From Alicycliphilus denitrificans K601 (GTDB taxonomy: Bacteria; Pseudomonadota; Gammaproteobacteria; Burkholderiales; Burkholderiaceae_C): a stretch of DNA of 64,000 bases. The DNA lies in NCBI RefSeq assembly GCF_000204645.1, contig NC_015422.1, forward strand, positions 992,001 through 1,056,000, given 5' to 3'. Of the stretch, positions 39,276 to 46,630 are shown in pieces. The notes under the pieces are model-generated. The model did no database searches. It saw only the letters and a list, made by a program, of their open reading frames with translations, and was not told where the DNA came from. Every line of letters starts with the position of its first letter. Within the stretch, counting starts at the first letter, position 1. Made by a program: the position numbers and the translations under genes.

Positions 39276-40634
39276 ATGAACAAGATCATCAAAACGATAG
39301 CTGCTCGCGCTTTGCTGGCAAGCGTTGGAGCCATTTTTTATATGAACAACGCCTGGGCCCTGCTGCCCATCCAGCACTGGACCGAGCCCAGCGGCGCGCG
39401 CGTCTGGCTGGTCGAGAGCCCGGCCATCCCCATGGTGGACGTGCAGGTGGACTTCGACGCCGGCGCGCGCCGCGACCCCGCGCCGCAGGCCGGCCTGGCC
39501 GCGGCCGCCGCGCTCATGAGCTCCAAGGGCGTGGAGGCCGGCGGCGCGGACGAGCCCGCGCTGGACGAGAACGACCTGGGCGAGGCCTGGGCCGACCTGG
39601 GCGCGAGCCTGGAGGCCGGCGCCGAGCGCGACGGCCTGGTGTTCTCGCTGCGCTCGCTGACCGAGCCCGACCTGCTGGAGCGCGCCGCGCGCCTGGCCGC
39701 GCGCCAGCTGGGCCAGCCCAGCTTCGCGCAGAACGTGTGGCAGCGCGAGCGCGCCCGCTGGACCGCCGCCATCAAGGAGGCCGACACCCGCCCCGGCACC
39801 GTGGCCACCAAGGCCTTCGCCGCCGCCGTCTACGGCGGCCACCCCTACGGTCAGCGCCCCACGGCGCAGACCTTGGCGAACATCGAGGCGGCCGACCTGC
39901 AGGCCTTCCACGCGCGCTACCTGCAGGCCTGCCGCGCGCGCGTGAGCATTGTGGGCGCGCTCACGCGGGCGCAGGCGCAGCAGCTGGTGCAGACCCTGCT
40001 GTCGCGCCTGCCCGCGCCGCCGTCCGCCGACTGCGCGCCGCTGCCCGCCGTGCCCGAGGTGCAGCCGCTCGAAAAGGCGGTGCAGGAGGACATCCCCTTC
40101 GCCTCGGCCCAGGCCCACGTGCTCATCGGCCAGCCGGGCTTCGTGCGGCGCGACCCGGACTTCCTCGCGCTGCTGGTGGGCAACCACATCCTGGGCGGCG
40201 GTGGCTTCACCTCGCGCCTGACCAACGAGGTGCGCGAGAAGCGCGGCCTCAGCTACAGCGTGGGCAGCAGCTTTTCGCCCGGCCTGAACGCCGGCGCCTT
40301 CGTGGTCGGCCTGCAGACGCGGCCCGACCAGGCCGCGCAGGCCGTGCGGGTCACGCGCGACGTGCTCAAACGCTTCGTGGAGGAAGGCCCGACCGAGGCC
40401 GAGCTGCGCGCCGCCAAGGACAACCTCATCGGCGGCTTCGCGCTGCGCATCGACAGCAACCGCAAGCTGCTGGCCAACGTGGTCAACATCGCCTGGAACG
40501 GGTTGCCGCTGGACTACCTGGAGCATTGGACCGACCGCGTCCAGGCCCTCACGGTGGCTGACATCCGCGCCGCCTTCCAGCGCAAGCTCCAGCCCGCGCG
40601 CATGGTGACTGTCGTCGTCGGGGGCCAGCCTTGA
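39276..40634 (+). CDS. M16 family peptidase-like protein (lacks zinc motif)
   Basis: 452 residues. Signal peptide MNKIIKTIAARALLASVGAI to NNAWA. The position equivalent to HxxEH reads DPAPQAGLAAAAALMSSKG, so it cannot bind zinc there; the C-terminal Arg/Tyr block EVREKRGLSYSVGSSF, typical of the substrate-binding half, is kept. It should pair with the upstream active protein (13-base gap). Most of the signal-peptide coding sequence (39291-39340) is a copy of the dispersed repeat found six more times in the window. An upstream in-frame start would erase the signal. Confidence 0.9.
   Translation: MNKIIKTIAARALLASVGAIFYMNNAWALLPIQHWTEPSGARVWLVESPAIPMVDVQVDFDAGARRDPAPQAGLAAAAALMSSKGVEAGGADEPALDENDLGEAWADLGASLEAGAERDGLVFSLRSLTEPDLLERAARLAARQLGQPSFAQNVWQRERARWTAAIKEADTRPGTVATKAFAAAVYGGHPYGQRPTAQTLANIEAADLQAFHARYLQACRARVSIVGALTRAQAQQLVQTLLSRLPAPPSADCAPLPAVPEVQPLEKAVQEDIPFASAQAHVLIGQPGFVRRDPDFLALLVGNHILGGGGFTSRLTNEVREKRGLSYSVGSSFSPGLNAGAFVVGLQTRPDQAAQAVRVTRDVLKRFVEEGPTEAELRAAKDNLIGGFALRIDSNRKLLANVVNIAWNGLPLDYLEHWTDRVQALTVADIRAAFQRKLQPARMVTVVVGGQP
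39291..39340 (+). repeat. Dispersed AGCTGC repeat, copy 3, inside a signal-peptide coding region
   Basis: AAAACGATAGCTGCTCGCGC, a short centre, then AAGCGTTGGAGCC and a T run; compare TTTTGATAGCTGCTGGCGC and AAGCGCTGGAGGCC at 61904. It is translated as roughly KTIAARALLASVGAIFY in the M16 gene. Confidence 0.8.
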
Positions 40635-41221
40635 GCCGCGCACCGGCCAAGGCGGCGGGCGAGGTGCGCATCATCGGCGGCCAGTGGAAGCGCACACGCC
40701 TGCCTGTGGCCCACAAGCCCGGCTTGCGCCCCACGCCCGACCGCGTGCGCGAGACCCTGTTCAACTGGCTGGGCCAGGACCTCACGGGCTGGCGCTGCCT
40801 GGACGCCTTCGCCGGCACGGGCGCCCTGGGGCTGGAGGCCGCCTCGCGCGGCGCCGCCAGCGTGCTGCTGGTCGAGAGCGACGCCGGCCTGGCCGCCCAG
40901 CTCGAAACCCTGCGCCAGCGCCTGCAGGCGGGCGCCGTGCGCGTGCAGCGCGGCGACGGCATCGCCGCGCTGCGCCAGTGCCAGCCCGCCAGCATGGACC
41001 TGCTGCTCATCGACCCGCCGTTCGCCGGCGAACTGTTCTTCCCCGCCCTGCAGGCCGCCGCCCGGGCCGTGGCGCAGGACGGCTTCATCTACCTGGAGGC
41101 GCCCGCCGCCTGGACCGATGAGCAGCTGGTCCCCCTGGGCCTGGCGCTGCACCGCCACCTGAAGGCCGGCGCCGTGCATGCCCATCTGCTGCGACCACAG
41201 CAAAACGCTACGGATATGTGA
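40631..41221 (+). CDS. rsmD: 16S rRNA (guanine966-N2)-methyltransferase RsmD
   Basis: 196 residues: RIIGGQWKRTRLPV, the TPDRVRETLFNWLG block, the SAM site DAFAGTGALGLEAASRGA and the catalytic motif LLLIDPPF. It modifies the small-subunit rRNA. The TTG start overlaps the upstream stop codon, so it is coupled to the M16 pair. The stop codon falls within a copy of the dispersed repeat. Confidence 0.93.
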   Translation: MSRAPAKAAGEVRIIGGQWKRTRLPVAHKPGLRPTPDRVRETLFNWLGQDLTGWRCLDAFAGTGALGLEAASRGAASVLLVESDAGLAAQLETLRQRLQAGAVRVQRGDGIAALRQCQPASMDLLLIDPPFAGELFFPALQAAARAVAQDGFIYLEAPAAWTDEQLVPLGLALHRHLKAGAVHAHLLRPQQNATDM

Positions 41222-41270
41222 GCTGCCAGCGCTTGCCAGATAAGCGCTGGAGGCCATTTTTGCTTGAAAA
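41215..41270 (+). repeat. Dispersed AGCTGC repeat, copy 4
   Basis: GTGAGCTGCCAGCGCTTGCC then AGATAAGCGCTGGAGGCC and TTTTTGCTTGAAAA. It contains the rsmD stop codon and leads into the coaD leader. Confidence 0.8.
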
Positions 41271-41348
41271 CGCCGCATGTACCGCGGCACTGCATAATCC
41301 GCCCCTGGGGGCCCGCGCCGGGCGCCATCGACCAGGAGACTTGACGCC

Positions 41349-41837
41349 ATGGCGCATGTAGTTGCCGTTTATCCCGGAACCTTCGACCCCATCACGCTGG
41401 GCCATGAAGATCTGGTGCGCCGCGCGGCGCAGCTGTTCGACCGCGTCATCGTGGCCGTCGCCATCGCGCACCACAAGAAGACCCTGTTCAGCCTGGACGA
41501 GCGCATGGACATGGCGCGCGAGGCGCTGAGCGACTGCCCCCAGGTGCGGGTCGAGCCCTTCGAGGGGCTGGTGACCGAATTCACGGCCGCGCGCGGCGGC
41601 ACGGCCATGGTACGCGGCCTGCGCTCGGGTACGGACTTCGACTATGAATTCCAGCTCGCCGGCATGAACCGCGCGCTGGTGCCGCAGATCGAAACCGTGT
41701 TCCTGACCCCCAGCAGCCAGTACCAGTTCATCAGCAGCACGCTGGTGCGCGAGATCGCCATGCTGGGCGGCGACGTGGCGCAGTTCGTCTCGCCCACCGT
41801 CCTGCAGCGCCTGCTGGCCAAGGTGGGCAAGTCCTGA
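41349..41837 (+). CDS. coaD: Phosphopantetheine adenylyltransferase
   Basis: 162 residues, the usual length. The nucleotidyltransferase motif is YPGTFDPITLGHEDLV, followed by the VRGLRSGTDFDYEFQLAGMNR block and the C-terminal SSTLVREIA. It catalyses the fourth step of coenzyme A synthesis from phosphopantetheine and ATP. Found after rsmD, as in many Burkholderiales. Pantothenate genes panB and panC are also in this window. Confidence 0.96.
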   Translation: MAHVVAVYPGTFDPITLGHEDLVRRAAQLFDRVIVAVAIAHHKKTLFSLDERMDMAREALSDCPQVRVEPFEGLVTEFTAARGGTAMVRGLRSGTDFDYEFQLAGMNRALVPQIETVFLTPSSQYQFISSTLVREIAMLGGDVAQFVSPTVLQRLLAKVGKS

Positions 41838-41962
41838 CCCAGTGTTCCACGGCGCCGCACATGGCGCGGCGCCGTGGCTCCCTCCCCCCTTGCGGAGGAG
41901 GGCTGGGGAGGGGGGCTGCGGCGCTTGCGTGCGCGGGCGATGCAAGTGAGGCGCCTGGACTT

Positions 41963-41987
41963 CCCCTCTCCCGCGAGGGGAGAGGGG
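41963..41987. terminator. Strong GC hairpin between convergent coaD and BON genes
   Basis: CCCCTCTCCC (41963-41972) pairs perfectly with the next arm after a GCGA loop (41977-41987). A second, weaker C/G-run hairpin lies at about 41880-41920. No long T tail, so it may be a Rho-assisted or bidirectional terminator or an intergenic repeat. Confidence 0.45.
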
Positions 41988-41992
41988 CTTGC

Positions 41993-42307
41993 TTACGGCC
42001 GCACGACGATGCTGTTGCGCACGCCACGCACGTTCTTGGTGGTGCGGGCAATGGACTCGGCGCGGTCCTTCTCGGCCTGCGACTTGGCGAAGCCCGACAG
42101 CTGGACGGTGCCGTTGAGCGTCTCGACGCTGATGGCGGCGGCTGAAACGCCCTTGTCCTCGGCCATCTTGGCCTTCACGGCCGTGGTGATGGCGGCGTCG
42201 TCCACATAGGAGCCCACCGTCTGCTGGTCCCGGGCCACTGAGCAGCCGGTGGAGACGATGGTGGCACCCGTCAGCAGGGCGAAGGCGATGGCGCTGGCGT
42301 ATTTCAT
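41993..42307 (-). CDS. BON-domain lipoprotein (OsmY-like)
   Basis: 104 residues. Lipobox IVSTGCSVA with the modified Cys at 22, so a membrane-anchored lipoprotein. The BON domain runs from DDAAITTAVKAKMAEDKGV to VRGVRNSIVV. BON proteins bind phospholipid and are commonly induced by osmotic or envelope stress. Its leader (CCGAAAGGACACA before the start) is nearly the same as that of the DUF883 gene next door. Confidence 0.88.
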   Translation of the reverse strand: MKYASAIAFALLTGATIVSTGCSVARDQQTVGSYVDDAAITTAVKAKMAEDKGVSAAAISVETLNGTVQLSGFAKSQAEKDRAESIARTTKNVRGVRNSIVVRP

Positions 42308-42445
42308 GTTGTGTCCTTTCGGGTTATGGAGTGATGACTCGGGTGCTTGGAGGAATCCCTCGCGGCCTGTTGCACCCTCCTGGCCGCGTGGGGTTGTGAT
42401 CTGCCCGATCGGCTGGCGCCTGTTGCGCCGTGATGGCGGGCCCGT

Positions 42446-42838
42446 TCAGTGCCGTTCGCCGCTGCGGCGCGCCAGCATGACGGCGGTGGCGAAGGCCGCG
42501 CCAGCGGCAGCGGCGATCAGCAGCGAGGTGCCGGGCTTCTCGGACACGTAGCGGGTGGTGGTGTCGGCCGCCTGTCGGAGCTGGCGGCGGGCCCGGTCGC
42601 TCGTGTTGGCGCAGTAGGCGATGCCGCGGCTGGCGAGGTCCTGGGCCTTGGCCGCGATGTCGTCTATCCGCGGGTCCATGTCCTGGCGCAGGTGGTGTAT
42701 GCGGCTGTCGGCCTTGTCCAGCGAGCGGTTGGCCATGTCGCGTGCGGACTGCACGGTATCGCTGGCGCCGTCGAGGATGTCGTCTGCGGCCTGGTGCGCC
42801 GTCTCCAATGCTTTCTTGGTCGTGGTCTGAACTGTCAC
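42446..42838 (-). CDS. DUF883/ElaB-YqjD family membrane-anchored protein
   Basis: 130 residues: an amphipathic helical body (KALETAHQAADDILDGASDTV) and one C-terminal membrane helix GTSLLIAAAAGAAFATAVML followed by ARRSGER. E. coli relatives bind ribosomes at the inner membrane in stationary phase. The GTG start at 42838 follows AAAGGA. Lies between the BON and DUF1328 genes in what looks like a stress cluster. Confidence 0.8.
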   Translation of the reverse strand: MTVQTTTKKALETAHQAADDILDGASDTVQSARDMANRSLDKADSRIHHLRQDMDPRIDDIAAKAQDLASRGIAYCANTSDRARRQLRQAADTTTRYVSEKPGTSLLIAAAAGAAFATAVMLARRSGERH

Positions 42839-42903
42839 GAATGTGTCCTTTCAGGGAAGATGCGAGGCACAGGCGTCTGCCTGCGAGCGATGCGGGTTCG
42901 GTC

Positions 42904-43068
42904 CTAGTTCTTCTTCAGCAGGCCGATGATGAAGCTCACCACGGCCATGATCACGAAGACGAAGAACAGGACCTTGGCGATGCCCACGGCGCCTGCGGCG
43001 ATGCCGCCGAAGCCGAAGACTGCGGCCACCAGGGCGATGACCAGGAATACCACTGCGTAGTGCAACAT
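42904..43068 (-). CDS. DUF1328 (YtjA) family small membrane protein
   Basis: 54 residues with two membrane segments: [20 protein letters not shown] and [20 protein letters not shown], ending LLKKN. AAGGAG lies seven bases before the start. A longer frame is open upstream but unsupported. Function unknown; often found with DUF883 and BON genes. Confidence 0.9.
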   Translation of the reverse strand: MLHYAVVFLVIALVAAVFGFGGIAAGAVGIAKVLFFVFVIMAVVSFIIGLLKKN

Positions 43069-43210
43069 GAGCAACTCCTTTTGTGCACGGGCGCATGGCG
43101 CCGCGCGGTTTGTGCATGCGCCTGAGCGCATACCTGAACTCTAAGTGTGGGAGTCGCCGCGCGGGGGCAGGTGGCGGGCGTGCGCTGGTGTAGGACGCCG
43201 CCGAACCGGC

Positions 43211-44554
43211 TCAGGCGATCCGGTGGGGCAGCACGGCGCTGACCAGGGTGCCCTCGCCGGGGGTGGAGCTCACGGTGAGACTCCCGCCCGCGGCCTCGAC
43301 CCGGTGGCGCATGCCCAGCAGGCCATGGGCGTCGGCGCGGATGCGCGTGGTGTCGAAGCCCGCGCCGTCGTCGCGTACCTGCACCGAGACGTGGTTGGTG
43401 TGGTTGTGCACGCACACCAGCACCTTGCGGGCGTTGGCGTACTTGCCGATGTTGGTGAGCGACTCCTGCACCAGGCGGTAGACGGTGAGCTGCGCCGTGT
43501 CGGACAGGTGAGCCTCCTCCAGGCTGATCTCCACCTGCACGTTGCTGCTCTGGGCGAAGTCGCGCGTCAGGATTTCCAGCGAGGCCGTCAGGCCCAGGTT
43601 GGACAGCGAGGACGGGCGCAGGTTCTCGATGATGCGGCGCTTGAGGGCGATGCCGTTGTTGAGCGTTTCCGTGAGGTGCTGGATGCGCTCGGCATGCTCG
43701 GGCACCTGCATGTCGATCCTGGACTTGAGCCGGGCCACGTCCAGCTTGGCGGCCGTGAGCAGCGCGCCGAGCTCGTCGTGCAGTTCGCGCGCGAGGTGCG
43801 CGCGTTCGTCCTCGCGCACCTGCTGCAGGTGGTTGGCCAGTGCCGACAGCGAGGCCGTGCGCTCGCGCACCAGCTGCTCCAGGCGGTCGCGCTCGCGCGC
43901 CAGCACCTCTTGTTCGCGCTCGTTGGCCTCCTGCAGCGCATTGGTCTGGCGCAGGTACATGTAGAAGGCCAGCAGGCCGATCACGGCCACGGTGGCGATG
44001 CCGATGCGCGAGAGCATCAGGGAGTGCAGGATTTCCTGCGTGCTGCCCTGCGCCTGTTGCGCGCTGCGCTCGACCAGGCGGGCGGCAATGGCGCGTATGG
44101 CGTCCATGTTGTCCTTGCCCACGTCGGTGGACAGAACGAACTTCCAGGCGTCGTCGTTGTTCTGGCGCCGCAGGTTCAGGCTCAGGTCCAGCTCGGACAG
44201 CTTGCGCGCGATCTGCTGCGACAGCTGCGCGAAGTCGGCCTGGTCCTGCGGCAGCCGCTGGTAGGTCTGGCGCAGCTCGTCGAGGTTGGAGTTGATCGTG
44301 GCCACGGCCTCGTTGTAGGGCTGCAGGTAGCGGTCGTCTCCGGTCAGGAGGTAGCCGCGCAGGCCGGTCTCGGCGTTCAGCATGTTCTGCAGCAGCCGGT
44401 CCAGCGCGGTGCGTGTGGCGTGCGAGCGGGCCAAGTCCCCGACGGCATCGTGCGAGCGCATGTACCCGGTCTCGTTGATGCCGACCAGCAGGACCACCGC
44501 CAGCAGGGCTGCCGGCAGGCTGATGGCCATCTTGCGCAAGCGGGACCAGATCAT
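43211..44554 (-). CDS. CHASE3 sensor histidine kinase (NarX/LuxR-partner type)
   Basis: 447 residues: TM1 near 8-26, a CHASE3 periplasmic domain with NAETGLRGYLLTGDDRYLQPY, TM2 near residues 180-198 (IATVAVIGLLAFYMYL), a coiled coil, and HisKA_3 with phospho-acceptor His in ARELHDELGALL. The ATPase blocks are VQESLTNIGKYA, DDGAGFD and HGLLGMRHRVEAAGG. GGAGAAG precedes ATG 44554. Divergent from the NarL-type response regulator, its probable partner. Confidence 0.92.
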   Translation of the reverse strand: MIWSRLRKMAISLPAALLAVVLLVGINETGYMRSHDAVGDLARSHATRTALDRLLQNMLNAETGLRGYLLTGDDRYLQPYNEAVATINSNLDELRQTYQRLPQDQADFAQLSQQIARKLSELDLSLNLRRQNNDDAWKFVLSTDVGKDNMDAIRAIAARLVERSAQQAQGSTQEILHSLMLSRIGIATVAVIGLLAFYMYLRQTNALQEANEREQEVLARERDRLEQLVRERTASLSALANHLQQVREDERAHLARELHDELGALLTAAKLDVARLKSRIDMQVPEHAERIQHLTETLNNGIALKRRIIENLRPSSLSNLGLTASLEILTRDFAQSSNVQVEISLEEAHLSDTAQLTVYRLVQESLTNIGKYANARKVLVCVHNHTNHVSVQVRDDGAGFDTTRIRADAHGLLGMRHRVEAAGGSLTVSSTPGEGTLVSAVLPHRIA

Positions 44555-44663
44555 GTTCGAGCTTCTCCAGGGTGGTGGTGGGCCGAATTGCATATCATCA
44601 CCCTGTAACGTTACTGAGGTGTCATGGTTGGCACCGCGTCCGGCAATCCTGAAAGAGGGTTAG

Positions 44664-45296
44664 ATGATCAAGATCGGCATTGTGGATGACCACGCGATAG
44701 TGCGTTCCGGTCTGCGGCAGTTTTTCTCCGAGCACGTGGACCTGCGCGTGGTGGGCGAGGCCGCGAATGGCCGCGAGGCCATCGACCTGGTGCGCGCGCA
44801 GGAGATCGACGTGCTGGTGATGGACCTGTCCATGCCCGGGCAAAGCGGCCTGGATGCGCTGGCCATGCTGCGCGCCAAGGCGCCGGACATGGGCATCCTG
44901 ATCCTGAGCGGCTACCCGGAGGAGCATTACGCCATCAACTTGATCCGCCAGGGCGCGAGCGGCTACCTCAACAAGGAATGCGACCCCAAGGAGATCGTCG
45001 AGGCCATCCGCGCCATTGCCCTGGGGCGCCGCTATTTGACGCCGGCCGTGGCCGAGCTGCTGGCGCAGCAGCTCAACCGCAAGGGCGACGCGCCGCCGCA
45101 CGAGCAGCTGTCAGAGCGCGAGTTCCAGGTGTTCCTCAAGCTCGCCCGGGGCGAGACGGCCGGGGACATCGCCAAGTCCCTGTCGCTCAGCGTCAAGACC
45201 GTGAGCACCTACCGCACGCGGCTCATGGAGAAGATGGGGCTGTCGTCCAACAGCGACCTCACCTATTACGCGCTCAAGAACAGGCTGATCGATTGA
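44664..45296 (+). CDS. NarL/FixJ-family response regulator
   Basis: 210 residues: a receiver with Asp54 in VLVMDLSMPGQSG and Lys in GYLNKECDP, then a LuxR-type helix-turn-helix (LSEREFQVFLKLARGETAGDIAKSLSLSVKTVSTYRTRL). Divergent from the CHASE3 kinase gene by 109 bases. Its 3' end overlaps the stand-alone receiver gene by 23 bases tail to tail. Confidence 0.94.
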   Translation: MIKIGIVDDHAIVRSGLRQFFSEHVDLRVVGEAANGREAIDLVRAQEIDVLVMDLSMPGQSGLDALAMLRAKAPDMGILILSGYPEEHYAINLIRQGASGYLNKECDPKEIVEAIRAIALGRRYLTPAVAELLAQQLNRKGDAPPHEQLSEREFQVFLKLARGETAGDIAKSLSLSVKTVSTYRTRLMEKMGLSSNSDLTYYALKNRLID

Positions 45297-45693
45297 CCGG
45301 TGCCCCGGCGGCGGCCGCGCGCTGCGTGCCATGCACGATGCAGTAGTCCACCAGCGCATCGATCTCGTTGGACTTGTCGAACACCGCGTCCACGCCGAGC
45401 TGCGCGCAGCGCATGCGCACGTCGGGCGTGGCGTAGTTGCTGAGCACCACCATCTTCTGCTCGCTTGCGCGGTCGCGGCATGCGGCCAGCACGCCCAGGC
45501 CGCTGCCCTGGCGCAGGAACAGGTCGACGATGGCCAGATCCCACTGCGAGGCGTGCGCGGTGAGCCATTCCTTGCCCTCGTCCTCCGTCTCGGCGATCCC
45601 GACCGCCTGCACCTCGGCCAGTTCTTCCAGGGTTCCGATCAGGTTCTCGCGGATGGTGGCGTTGTCTTCGACGATGTAGGTGCGCAGTTTCAC
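45274..45693 (-). CDS. Stand-alone receiver-domain response regulator
   Basis: 139 residues, a single receiver domain: acidic pocket VEDN, phospho-acceptor Asp57 in LAIVDLFLRQGSG, Ser in MVVLSNYA and Lys in AVFDKSNEI. No output domain. It may be a phosphate sink, a competitor or a connector for the neighbouring kinase. The convergent 23-base overlap with the NarL-type gene makes antisense interference possible. Confidence 0.88.
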   Translation of the reverse strand: MKLRTYIVEDNATIRENLIGTLEELAEVQAVGIAETEDEGKEWLTAHASQWDLAIVDLFLRQGSGLGVLAACRDRASEQKMVVLSNYATPDVRMRCAQLGVDAVFDKSNEIDALVDYCIVHGTQRAAAAGAPVNRSACS

Positions 45694-45798
45694 GAGGGAT
45701 TCCAGTCCGGTCCGGTGTAGAGGGCCAGGGAAGCTACTGTAGAAGGATGGAGGGCGCCATGGTGCCAGCAGCCGCGGGCTGCCGTCGTAGGTGCATTC

Positions 45799-46563
45799 CT
45801 ACCCGGCCTGCGCGTGCAGCGCGCCGCAGACGGGGCAGGCGGGGTCACGCTCCGTGCGCATCTCGGTCCATTGCATGTCGCGGCCGTCGAGCATCAGGAG
45901 GCGCCCGGCCAGCGGCCGGCCCACTCCGGCGATGAGCTTGAGCGCCTCGGCAGCCTGCATGGTGCCGATGATGCCCACCATGGGGGCGAACACGCCCATG
46001 GTGGAGCAGGCGACCTCGTCGAACCGGGCATCGGGCGGGAACAGGCAGGCGTAGCAGGGCGTGTCGCCCCGGCGTGGGTCGTAGACCGAGATCTGGCCGT
46101 CGAAGCGGATCGCGGCGCCGGCCACCAGCGGCCTGGCGCTGCGCACGCAGGCCGCGTTGATGGCCTGGCGCGTGCGGTAATTGTCGGTGCAGTCGAGCAC
46201 CACGTCCGCCTGGGCCACGAGCCGGTCCAGCGCCTGCGCGTCCACGCGCTGGCGCAGGGCGTGCACGCTGACCAGGGGGTTGATGGCGTGCACGGCCTGG
46301 GCGGCGGACTCGACCTTGGACTGGCCCACGCGCTCGGTGGTGTGGGCGATCTGGCGCTGCAGGTTGGTCAGGTCCACCACGTCGTCGTCCACCAGCGTGA
46401 GGCGCCCCACGCCGGCCGAGCCCAGGAACAGCGCCGCCGGCGAGCCCAGACCGCCGGCGCCCACGATCAGCACATGCGCGGCCAGGATGCGTTCCTGCCC
46501 CTCGATGCCGATCTCGTCGAGCAGGATGTGGCGCGAGTAGCGCAGGAGTTGGTCGTCGTTCAT
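45799..46563 (-). CDS. moeB: MoeB/ThiF-family adenylyltransferase
   Basis: 254 residues of the E1-like family: opening YSRHILLDEIGIEGQERI, the ATP motif GAGGLGSPAALFLGSAG, Asp in TLVDDDVVDLTNLQRQ, zinc cysteine pairs in CYACLF and CPVCG, and an active Cys in EVACSTMG. It adenylates the C-terminus of a MoaD- or ThiS-like carrier. No carrier gene is in the window, so MoeB and ThiF cannot be told apart. Confidence 0.85.
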   Translation of the reverse strand: MNDDQLLRYSRHILLDEIGIEGQERILAAHVLIVGAGGLGSPAALFLGSAGVGRLTLVDDDVVDLTNLQRQIAHTTERVGQSKVESAAQAVHAINPLVSVHALRQRVDAQALDRLVAQADVVLDCTDNYRTRQAINAACVRSARPLVAGAAIRFDGQISVYDPRRGDTPCYACLFPPDARFDEVACSTMGVFAPMVGIIGTMQAAEALKLIAGVGRPLAGRLLMLDGRDMQWTEMRTERDPACPVCGALHAQAG

Positions 46564-46578
46564 GGCGTGGCGGGCGTG

Positions 46579-46610
46579 AAAAAGGCCGGGCTCCGCATGA
46601 GGCCCGGCCT
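46579..46610 (-). terminator. Rho-independent terminator after ctpA
   Basis: On the minus strand AGGCCGGGC and GCCCGGCCT (46602-46610 with 46583-46591) form a 9-bp perfect stem with a 10-base loop and a short T run. It separates ctpA from the downstream moeB start. Confidence 0.85.
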
Positions 46611-46630
46611 GGGTGGAGGGAGAACGGGTG

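Noticed and set aside
39174..40643. 489-residue minus-strand ORF opposite the second M16 gene
   Set aside because: No motifs and a His/Gly/Ala-rich shadow composition; the M16 frame is well supported.
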